Assembly (NCBI RefSeq): GCF_000321225.1
Contig: NW_004451893.1
Span: forward strand, 62,001-126,000
From: Odobenus rosmarus divergens
Taxonomy: Eukaryota > Chordata > Mammalia > Carnivora > Odobenidae
Length of the DNA stretch: 64,000 bases
Direction of reading: 5' to 3'
Shown in pieces: positions 37,301 through 46,310 of this stretch. Under the pieces are notes generated by a model, which saw only the letters and a program-made list of their open reading frames with translations, made no database searches and was not told where the DNA came from. The number at the start of each line of letters is the position of its first letter. Within the stretch, counting starts at the first letter, position 1. A program made the position numbers and the translations under genes.

Positions 37301-38337
37301 GCGATGCTCCTCCCCTCTGTCTCCACACTCACAGAGACCTGACAGGAATCTATTTAGTTGCACAGGAATCAGCTTACGCAGGTGATGGCAAAGCTGGGAA
37401 GCCGAACAGAAGACTCAGGGTGAGGCAACTCAGAGATGAGTTCTGGCGGGAGGTTTCCCACCCCTTCTAGAGCTCAGGAACTGGGGACCACTCTTGGCCA
37501 CAGAGCCAGGGGCCATCTGGTGGTGACAAAAGCCATGGAGGAGACCCAGTCACTGTGGGGATGCTGCCCAGCACCAAGGTATGGGAGAGAAATACTCTGG
37601 CTTCTCCCTTCCTCCCACCCTTCGGTCCCTTGACAGTGTCTCTTACTGGCTGAACCTAGCCAGAAGCTAAGGAGCCCAGAAAACAAGAGTTTGTGGGGGG
37701 TCCAGCCTCACCCCACCTCGTGATGCAGATCAGGGCAGAAGAGCAGAGAGTGGCTCTGAGAACAAACAGGCAAATGACTGGCGTGTTCCCTTCATTCCAC
37801 TTGAGCTACAGTTAATTATTAACCATTCCAGAATTTTTATGATATCCTCTGCAAAATTCTTATATCTCCTTCATCTAGAAAGGAGAAGGGATACCTTCTT
37901 CATGACCAGCTGAGATGTTTTCTTCTCTGTGAAATCAACAGACACCTCAGAAAGCATTAGCTACTCCTCGCCTGGGCTCAGACAGTTGTTTTGTGGTACT
38001 TGCCCCCAGGGCATTATAATGCATCATTCTTGTGTCTGGTTGCCTCTACTTGCCCTGGAGACCCTCCACAACAGATGTAATATCACAGATCTCTGCACTC
38101 TTGGGACCGAATCCAGGACATGTGCATGCTGAGTCCATGCGGGGATGGACAAACGAGGGAGCTGTGGGGGGTGTCTTGTTCAAGGTTGCATAGCTGGTGA
38201 GTGGCAGAGCAGGAACGGAGCCCAGGTCTCCGGCCCTGTGCCATTTTCACTCTGGAATTTCATCTGTAGTAACTAGTAACTCCCAAGAACCAGATCTTGA
38301 AAGCTCTGTAGGCATAGTTCCTGGACTTATGTCTTAG
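34345..38337 (+). other. TRAF5 intron 1, mostly unique sequence
   Basis: No exon seen. It contains a CT-rich tract with a T-run (about 35760-35832), a pyrimidine-rich stretch (about 36890-37240) that may be L2, a CTCF-like motif on the reverse strand (37509-37523) and a reverse MIR piece (about 38165-38245). Confidence 0.5.
37509..37523 (-). promoter_or_regulatory. CTCF-like motif (one mismatch)
   Basis: On the reverse strand CCACCAGATGGCCCC fits CCASYAGRKGGCRSY at 14 of 15 positions (C instead of R at position 13). It lies in intron 1 in orientation opposite to the upstream match. Confidence 0.4.
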
Positions 38338-38353
38338 AAAGTATAAAATGATT

Positions 38354-38563
38354 GGGGCGCCTGGATGGCTCAGTCAGTTGAGCCTTTGACTCTTGGTTTT
38401 TGGCTTGGGTCGTGATCTCAGGGTTGTAGGGTTGGGCTCCTCGCTCTGCAGGGAGTCTGCTTTAGATTCTCTCTCTCCTTCTGCCGCCCCCTCCCCCCAA
38501 TCCCGCTCTCACGCTCTTTCTCTCTCTCAAAATAAATAAATCTTTTTTAAAAAACAAACCCAC
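38354..38563 (+). mobile_element. carnivore SINE with 16-bp target-site duplication
   Basis: GGGGCGCCTGGATGGCTCAG start, CT-rich tail, AAATAAATAAATC end. Flanked by AAAGTATAAAATGATT at 38338-38353 and 38564-38579, a perfect match. Confidence 0.95.
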
Positions 38564-38688
38564 AAAGTATAAAATGATTTATAAAAACCTTCCCAAGTTT
38601 TCCAAACCTTCATTAATCTAAACAAGATGTTTGGGATCCTATGGAAGGAGTATGGACAGACAGACAGACAAGGGTCTGCCTTTCTTTT

Positions 38689-39292
38689 CTTTTCTTTTTT
38701 TTCCATATCATTATTCTTAATGTCCAGCATTTACAATATGAGGGCCAGAGCTTTCTCCCCACCTCAAGTTTATAAATTCTCAGTTGGCTTGTGAGGCCAA
38801 CAGGGATACTTCTTCTTGTCTAATCTGGTTTCTGGGAAGACTTCATTCAGGTCCTCAATGGTCATCTGATCAAATGGAATTATGTTCCTCATCTTCTCCA
38901 GCTCTTTTTCATATTCCTCAATCCTGGCCTTTGAGAGAAACAAAAACTCGGCAAACTTTTCACACCTTCTTTTTCTTCAGCATCCACCTGAACAGTATAT
39001 TTATCCTTTGGCACAGGAAACTTCAGGGCATTAAACTTCGTCCTAAAGTCATCTACCAAACCAGCCTTTGCCACATTGGCCTTGTAGTAAGCCCAGTCGA
39101 TAGCAAGTGGTTTCTCAGGGAGAGTAGCCAACCTGTAGGTAAGTGTCTCATTCCAGGATTTCAGGGAGTTAGCAATGGCCTTCTGGTTTCGGGGTATGAT
39201 CTCCCCAAAAGCTACCCAGTCAGTGGTTTTTAGAGCAAGTTTTCGTGCAGCCATCTTGAGATCCTTCACTGACCCCAGTGGCCTAGAGTCCC
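38689..39292 (-). pseudogene. ATP5PD: processed retrocopy of ATP5PD (ATP synthase peripheral stalk subunit d)
   Basis: Intronless reverse-strand copy of the mitochondrial F1Fo ATP synthase subunit d mRNA. Reading from ATG at 39254-39252, it matches the family closely ([19 protein letters not shown], then [19 protein letters not shown]). A single-base loss in an A-run at 38956-38960 shifts the frame. In the other frame the rest of the protein runs to TAA at 38772-38770 with no further stop. The remnant is 485 nt, one short of the 162 codons (161 residues plus stop) usual for the family. Short 5' and 3' UTRs, an A-rich tail (plus-strand T/C run at 38689-38702) and a 14-bp direct repeat TCTGCCTTTCTTTT (38675-38688 and 39293-39306) show L1-mediated insertion. 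It is antisense within TRAF5 intron 1. It is probably not functional, but it is young. Confidence 0.95.
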
Positions 39293-40867
39293 TCTGCCTT
39301 TCTTTTTTAAACCTGAGACTGAATTCTGCTAGATATGTGTTTTTTATGGTAACTAAAACCTAAACTCTTGTTGCTTTAGAATGTTAGACTTTTCATTATG
39401 TGTTCCCCAAAAATGAATCAGAAGAAATTTGTAAGTAAAGAACTTAAATCCTGACATCCACAGATGTCCTTTGGAATTCCTAGAAAATTCTCAATGAAAA
39501 GAGGCAGCAGTTTATGAAGCTAAAAAATGATGTTTATAAGAAACTCAGTAAGAGTCCTTGGGGAGCATATTGTATGTGATTTTCTTTGTCCTTTTAGGTT
39601 TGAGTCAATAACTTTTCAGCAGGAGGACCACACTGCGTGCCATCAATGGCAGGAATAAGGCCCCATTCGCTGCAGTAGGGAGATGTACAGGCTCTGATAA
39701 TAATTTCAGTGACTTTTTTTTCTTATTTGCAAGAACTGAACTCTTTTTACTCTTCCTGTTACATAAGCTATTATACCCAAAGGGGAAAGATTTTAATAAA
39801 ATGGAACTCTTATTTATTTCCATGAATGGCTGCCTGGGAATGACAGTACTAGCTGGAAATGTTCAGTTAATTAGAGAAATATGTTTATTAGATAAAGAAA
39901 TAGCAGGCTTTATGGTCATATTACTGGGGCTCTCTCATGTCCGTGAACACATTGAATGGATTCCATTTTAGGGGCCGGTCATGGGCCTGAAGAAGCTTCA
40001 GAGGAAGGAGCCAGACCCTGCCCTGGGAGCTATCACGGTTCGTTTATATACAAGAACACTGTCCTGAAACATTGAAAGTGCATATTGTGTAGCAGAACAT
40101 AAGTGCTTATTTAAAAAATATATACGTATCTAATGAAATAAAAACTCAATTTCATAAAAACAAATACTGGGCAAGACCACAGATGACAGTGAACAAGGTC
40201 AGTAGGTAATTCCTGCATGCTGCCTACAGCTGGGCTAGACACAAAGGGAGGAGCAGGGAGGGAGGGGCATTGGGTCCTCAGGCCTCTGGGGGCCATGCAG
40301 CAGGAGCAAGGAGACCGTGAGGGGCACACGCATGCTGGGCGCCACCAGCACAAAGACTGACAAGGCCCGGTCCTGCCCAGCAGCCTGATAGGAGAGTGGT
40401 TCTCAAAGTGTGCTTCATAAGCCCCCGGGGTACTGGAGAAACTCTTACCAGGAGAGCAGTTGATAGGCTCTTACTTAGTTCAGGTATGTTCAGGCACAGA
40501 AATTGGCAAATTGTTCACATTGGCCTCCCTGAAGCCCTTTCAGGGGATCTGTATGGGCAAGACTATTTTCATACTACTGCTAAGATACCATTTGCCATTT
40601 TTACTCTCCTTTCCTGAGCATACAGTGGTGCTTTCTGAAAGCCTCATGAGGTGTGCTACTGTAACAGCCTGAATGCAAGGGTATCACATATGAGAACCCA
40701 GCTATCTTCTGTTAAGCCCAAACAGATGTGCAAAAATGTAAAACAATGCCTTCTCATTTTTTTGTTTTGGAAAATGGCTGTTTTTCATAAAAATGCTATT
40801 TATGTTACCATATAGTTGGCTTATTATTATCTTAAAGTAAATTAATAAAGAATGTATTTTTTAAACT

Positions 40868-41296
40868 CAATTTTTTAAAAAAAAGATTGATTTATTTGCG
40901 AGAGAGAGCGAGCACAAGTGGGAGGAGCAGAGGGAGAGAGAATCCCCAGTAGACTCTTTTCTGAGCGCAGAGCCCGACACAGGGCTCGATCTCACAACCC
41001 TGAGATCATGACCTAAACCAAAACCGAGAGTTGGACGTTTTTTTATTTTTTAAAAATTTTTTAAAAATTTTAAAGATTTTTGTGTATTCATTTGAGAGAG
41101 ACAGAGATAGCGAGACAGAACACAAATGGGGAGGAGAGGGAGAAGCAGGCTGCCTGCTGAGCAGGGAGCCTGATGCAGAACTCGAGCCCAGGACCCTGGG
41201 ATCATGACCCAAGCCGAAGGCAGACACTTAACCAACTGTGCCACCCAGGTGTCCAAGAGTTGGACGTTTAACCAACTGTGCCACCCAGGCACCCCT
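40868..41296 (-). mobile_element. carnivore SINE, reverse, itself split by a second SINE
   Basis: The older SINE spans about 40868-41040 and 41256-41296 (terminal CCAACTGTGCCACCCAGGCA). A second SINE at 41041-41255 interrupts it. Confidence 0.9.
41041..41255 (-). mobile_element. younger carnivore SINE nested in an older one
   Basis: Complete reverse SINE from a T-rich tail to CCACCCAGGTGTCC. The flanking duplication AGAGTTGGACGTTT (41027-41040 and 41256-41269) consists of host SINE sequence, which proves the nesting order. Confidence 0.95.
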
Positions 41297-41536
41297 ACAC
41301 TCCTCAGTGTTAATCTCAAATTGGTAGATATCAATAGCTATAACCCACATAAACAGCTCAGGGTGTCCTCAGTTTTTTTGAGACTTTGTTTTTTAGAGTG
41401 GTTTTAGATGCACAGCAAAGTTGAGCAGAAGGTACAGAGATTTCTCACAGACCCCCTGCCCCGGGCACAGCCTCCCCCACCATCAACATCCCCCACCAGA
41501 GAGGTACATCTGTCACAGTTGATGAACCTGCGTTGT

Positions 41537-41980
41537 GTAAGGGAGGAAAAATACCTTCCCCTCTACTCTTCTGAGTTCTTAGCTGAGACCTCTGTGATAA
41601 AAGACAGATTAGCAAGAGAAAAACAGGCAGAAGTTTATTAACATCCATAACTCATATATGCGTGGGAGATACCCAGGGAAAAATGAGTAGCTCTCTGAGG
41701 TGGCTTGAGATTCAGGCTTGAATATCATCCTAAGAGGGAAAGGGGAGGGGGAAGTAGGCCTCTTAGGGGAGAGCGAATGATTTTGAGGAGAGATAAATGG
41801 GCCCTTAGAAGATTAGGTGGGATATGTGATAGTTTATGACCAAGTTTGGATATCACCTAGTTTCTTCTCCTGTAATGGGCCACTCTTTCCTGGTTGATGA
41901 GACTCTTGGAGAGGTGGTTTATAATAATTGAGTTCCCTTTGGAAGATCTGTCTTTAGGCAGATAAGGTGTTGTTTTAGGA
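41537..41980 (-). mobile_element. probable solo LTR inside the L1
   Basis: About 440 bp with TGTAAGGGAGG at one end and TTTTAGGACA at the other, breaking L1 sequence that resumes at about 41981 (AATGTATAATGACATG). The reverse strand carries AATAAA followed by CTTCTGCCTGTTTTTC, as in the R/U5 part of carnivore LTRs. No viral coding sequence is present. Confidence 0.55.
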
Positions 41981-43256
41981 CAAATGTATAATGACATGTA
42001 TCTACTGTTATAGTATCATACCGAGTGTTTTCACTGCCCTAAAAATCCTCTCTGCACCTCTTACTCATCTCTCCCTACCTCCATCCTAACTCCTGACAAC
42101 CACCGATCTTTTTAACTGTCTCCATAATTTTGCTTTTTCCAGAATGTCCTATAGTTGGAACTGTAGACTATGCAGGGCTCTTCAGACTGGCTTCTTTCAC
42201 TAAGTAATATACATTTAAGATTCCTCCACATCTTTTCATGGCTCGATAGATCATTTCTTAGTAGTGCTGAAGAATATTCCATTGTCTGGATGTACCACAG
42301 TTTATCCATTCACCTACTGTTGGACATCTCGATTGCTTCTAAGTTTTGGCAGTTATGAATAAAGCTCCTATAAACATCCATGTGCAGGGTTTTATGTGGA
42401 CATAAGTTCCTACCTCCCATGGGTAAATACCAAGGAGGGATTCCTGGATGGTAAGACATGTTTAGTAAGAAACTGCCGGGCAGTCTTCCCAAGTGTTGCA
42501 TTCCCACCCGCAGGGAGTGAGGGTTCCTGTCCCTCCACATCCTCACCCATATTTGGGATCATCAGGGGTGGGGATTTGGGCCATTCTAGTAGGTGAATAG
42601 TGGTATCTCATTTTATTTGTATTTTCCTGACAACATATGAAGTGGAACACCTTTTCATATGCTTCTTTGCCATCTCCCTATCTTCTCTGGTGAGGTGTAT
42701 TTTGGACAACAGTCCTTTTTCAGATGTGTCTTTTGAAACTATTTTCCCACAGTCTGTGGCTTGATTTCCCATTCTCTTGACAGTGTCTTTCGCAGAGCAG
42801 CAATTTTACTGAAGTCCAGTTTATGAATTCTTTTTTTCATGGTTTGTGCCTTTGGTGTTGTCTCTAGAAAGTCATTGCCATACCCCAGGTCATCTAGATT
42901 TTCTCCCATGTTGTCTTCTGGGAGTTCAATAGCTTTGTGCTTTACATTTAGGTCTATGATTTTGAGTTAGTCTTTGTGAAGGGTGGAAAGTCTACATCTA
43001 GATTCATCTTTTTTTTGCATGTGGATGTCCAGTTGTTCCGGCACCACTTGTGAAAAAACTGTTTTTGCTCCATTGTATTGCCTTTGCTTCTTTGTCAAAG
43101 ATCAGTCGACTGTATTTATGTGGGTCTATTTTTGGGTTCTCTATTCTGTTCCATTTATCTATCTGTCTCTTCTTTCACTGCTTCACAACTATCTTGATTA
43201 TTATAGCTTCATAGGAAGTCTTGAAGTAGGGTTGTGTCAATCCTCCAATTTTGTTC

Positions 43257-43485
43257 CTTTTTTTTTTCTAAAGATTTTATTTATTTATTTGACAGAGAGA
43301 GACAGCGAGAGAGGGAACACAAGCAGGGGGAGTGGGGCTTTCTGAAAGCTACATGAGGTGTGATACTGAGGGAGAAGCCGGCTTCCTGCCGAGCAGGGAG
43401 CCCGATGCGGGGCTCGATCCCAGGACCCTGGGATCATGACCTGAGCCGAAGGCAGACGCTTAACGACTGAGCCACCCAGGCACCC
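43257..43485 (-). mobile_element. carnivore SINE with an unusual internal insert
   Basis: Complete reverse SINE flanked by a 15-bp duplication CCTCCAATTTTGTTC at 43242-43256 and 43486-43500. Between the usual GGGGGAGTGG and AGGGAGAAGC there are about 30 extra bases (about 43337-43368) that do not belong to the SINE and resemble 40630-40661. Confidence 0.95.
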
Positions 43486-43609
43486 CCTCCAATTTTGTTC
43501 TACTCCTTCAATATTGTGTTGGGTGTTTAGGGTCTTTGGGTCCTCAGTTTTTAAGAGTCTAAAAGGTGGGAGGGAGGGTCCTGAGACCAAAAAGTTTGAG
43601 AACTGCTGT

Positions 43610-46091
43610 TGTAGAGACAGATGGGCACACAGATGAGTGTATTAAATTCTTTTGTTTGGAAAGAGGATAGAATGTGGTGGAAGGGAACCCAAACTGAGTT
43701 TTGTACATCTTATTGCCCTGTTTTAGGAGCTGAGCAAGCTTGTTGTGTTAGGGCACATCTCTGAGAGTCCAAATTTAGATGGTGTGTGACAGAGACAGGA
43801 GCCTGGTCTCAGAGAGAACCCTAGAGGGGTGTAGGACATGAATTGTTGTCTTCCCTGGGGACCAGAGAACGCAGGGCAGATGAGGGAGGTTTGGAATTGG
43901 TGTTTCCATTTCTTTGAGCGAAAGGTGAGTCTTGGGTATTAGGATTGTGCACATGAACCAAGCACCGTGCCTCTTCATCTCTGCAATTAAGATGTGTTAA
44001 CTCTCAAGAATAAATCAGGTTAAAAGGGCAACAATCACATCTTGTACTGTTCACCTACCCCCCTTGAAGTTCTGCAGGAAACATATGCAGAGGGGAAAAG
44101 GTGAGGCTTTGGTCTCAAACCCCAGGATTAACCCCCCCCAAAAAACCCCAAAACCCTGTTGTGTGGGTCTCCTCCAGAGAGAAAGCTTTATTTGCTGAAA
44201 GAGGCCAGTTGCTTTCTCTGCTCCATTCTTGCAGGCCACACCCCAGACTCAGACCACTCCTGCGCTGGGTGAGGCCGGCAGCTGACTAGAGCGGGCCCGT
44301 GCCATCTCCCACCTGCACTGTCAGGCCACCCAGCTGCTCTCAGGCCCAGTTGACCTCATCAGCTGCAGGAGATTCTTGAGGGATCCCAAGAGCAAGCCAA
44401 AGCAAGCAAGCCTGAAGGCCAAGCCTTCCTGTTCCCTAACCACGTGGAAGGATATCACTCCCAGGGACCACCCTTGATTGCCTCCCATCCTTTAGCCACT
44501 TGCCAGACACCCTGAAAGCACCAGTTCAGGCCCCGTGCCCGAAGTAACAGCATTCTTACTGGGGAGGCAGGGCTGTTTTTAACCTAGGGAAACCAGTGGG
44601 TTCAGAGGGTCTGCAGAGGTCCAGAGATCAGGTGGTCTGTGCTGTTTTATGGGGAGAAGGTCTAGACTTTTCATCAGATTTCAAAGATGGGGAAAGTCCT
44701 TCCTTATAAAAAGTTAAAGGATCATTGTGTTAGCAGGCAACACTAGTTAGAGCCGTCCTGTTGCAGGTTAGTCCAGGAGTCCATTCAAGCATATTAATTC
44801 AGCAAATAGTTGATTTGCTCTCCATGCCTGGCTCGGTGCTGAGGGCTGGAGACGCAATATTGAGTAAGACCAGATGGGATCTCTGTGTCGTTGAAGCGCA
44901 CAGATGTAAATCAAATACTCACACAAATGCATGTCTAATTTAAAAAATCAAATGTTGCTCTGAATTTCAGAATCTGGTTCTATGATAGATACAATAGTGG
45001 ATGTTTAGTTTTTGTTTTTGTGTATTTGTTTATTTTTGAATAGGTACTATATTCATGTTGAAAATTCAAAAGGATTATATAGTGAAAGACCACTCCACCC
45101 CCACCCCCGGCACCGCGCCACCCACTTACCATTATCCCTCAGCCACTCCCTGGAGGCCATGCATGCTTCATAACATGAGTGGCTGTTCTGCTGTTCAGCG
45201 GGGGCGGAGGAAGGGGAGTGTAGAGAAAGCTTACCTGAGGATATGACACTTGAAATCTGAATCATGAACGTGAAGTGAAGAAGACTGGAAGGGCATAGGG
45301 GAGGCATTCTAGGTAGAGGCAATAGCTTATGCAAAGGCCCTGTGGCAGGAGACAGCCTGATGTATTAGAAGAATGAAAAGAAAGCCTATATGGCTCAAGT
45401 GCAGAAAGCAAGGGGAGGAGAGGTCCAGGATGCTGCTGGGTGGAGAGGGTGCAGTCTTGTAGCTCTCTTAGCATTGTGGACTTTTCCCTAAGAGCCTGGC
45501 AAGCCACTGAACAATGAGAGGAGGTAACCTTCAATCACACTTGCATTTTGAAAATGTTACCCTGGCTGTAGTATGGAGAATGGATTGTAGGGGAAAGCAG
45601 TTAATATGCTTATTTAGTTCAAGTGAGAAATGATGTGGCTTGGTGGTGGTGATGTATCTCTATATATTGCAAGAAATGCATTGGTATACAAGATTCTTCC
45701 GAAAAATGTGAACAAAATGTTTGTTGCCGTTCTCTCAACCTAGTGGAAGAAAATTCCATAACAAGAGTCAGCTTAGAATGTAGTTAACACCCCGGTTGTA
45801 TTTGGTCCAAGTGCGTGGCCGAACTAACAGGATAATTTAGCATCCTGTAAGAGGCTGGTGGGCAAAGGTCTGAAGTCTCATAAAATCTTGCTAGAAGTCC
45901 TCTGGTCCCGGCTCCTGCTTGAGCACCCCAAAGACATCTCTCCTGTGCGGGAGCCCTCCAGTGGCTGGAGGTTGTTACTGTTGTTACCAAGTCATAACAG
46001 AATGACCATGTGGGTGCTGTGCGCTAATTAGGAAACAATTGTTTCGGTCTCTGCACACTCAGTTTTCCTTATCTTCCCCTGACCCCCCCAG
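43610..46091 (+). other. end of TRAF5 intron 1
   Basis: Unique sequence plus antisense L2 pieces at about 44790-44940 and 45240-45600. No further exon is seen before the acceptor at 46091. The C-rich acceptor tract (about 46060-46091) is strong. Confidence 0.55.
45240..45600 (-). mobile_element. L2-type fragment, antisense
   Basis: ATGCAAAGGCCCTGTGGCAG and AGAGCCTGGCAAGCCACTGA fit the decayed antisense L2-associated repeat. Confidence 0.5.
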
Positions 46092-46310
46092 AATGGCTTA
46101 TGCTGAGGAGCAGGGAGGTACCCCGTGTGGTTTCATCCGCCAGAATTCCGGCAACTCCATTTCCTTGGACTTTGAGCCCAACACGGAGTTCCAGTTTGTG
46201 GAGCAATTAGAGGAGCGCTACAAATGTGCCTTCTGCCACTCCGTGCTGCACAACCCCCACCAGACGGGCTGTGGGCACCGCTTCTGCCAGCAGTGCATCG
46301 TGTCCCTGAG
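46092..46310 (+). CDS. TRAF5: TRAF5 exon 2 (start codon, RING)
   Basis: ATG is at 46093-46095, only one base inside the exon after the CCCCCCCAG acceptor. It encodes residues 1-72 and two bases of Arg73: an N-terminal segment and seven-eighths of the RING cross-brace (CAFC, then CGHRFCQQC). The donor is GAG|GTGAGC. Confidence 0.96.

Larger units (their letters stand above)
41378..43540 (-). mobile_element. L1 3' end, antisense, inserted in the hAT element
   Basis: Plus-strand signs of a reversed L1 3' end: CCATCAACATCCCCCACCAG (41479-41498), AATATTCCATTGTCTGGATG (42273-42292), AAGTCATTGCCATACCCCAG. The matching reverse frame at 42309-42112 has the ORF2 C-terminal pattern. The insertion is flanked by TCCTCAGTTTTT at 41366-41377 and 43541-43552. 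Degenerate. Confidence 0.85.
40393..43606 (+). mobile_element. ancient hAT-like DNA transposon, split by later insertions
   Basis: One terminus is GTGGTTCTCAAAGTGTGCTTC at 40397 and the inverted other end is AAAAAGTTTGAGAACTGCTG ending at 43606. Its surviving pieces are about 40393-40867, 41297-41377 (GGTAGATATCAATAGCTATAAC) and 43541-43606 (GGGTCCTGAGACC). A SINE pair and an L1 were inserted later. The family name is not asserted. Confidence 0.65.
19130..46091 (+). other. TRAF5: TRAF5 intron 1 (about 27 kb)
   Basis: The intron runs from the donor GTGAGT at 19130 to the acceptor CCCCCCCAG at 46091. The first 5 kb are GC-rich unique sequence. The region 26.4-29.5 kb is purine-rich and partly antisense L2. 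MIR and L2 pieces are scattered throughout. From 38 kb there are SINEs, an ATP5PD retrocopy and a nested transposon block. I found no convincing additional coding exon; the open frames here are short, unsupported and overlap on both strands. Confidence 0.7.
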
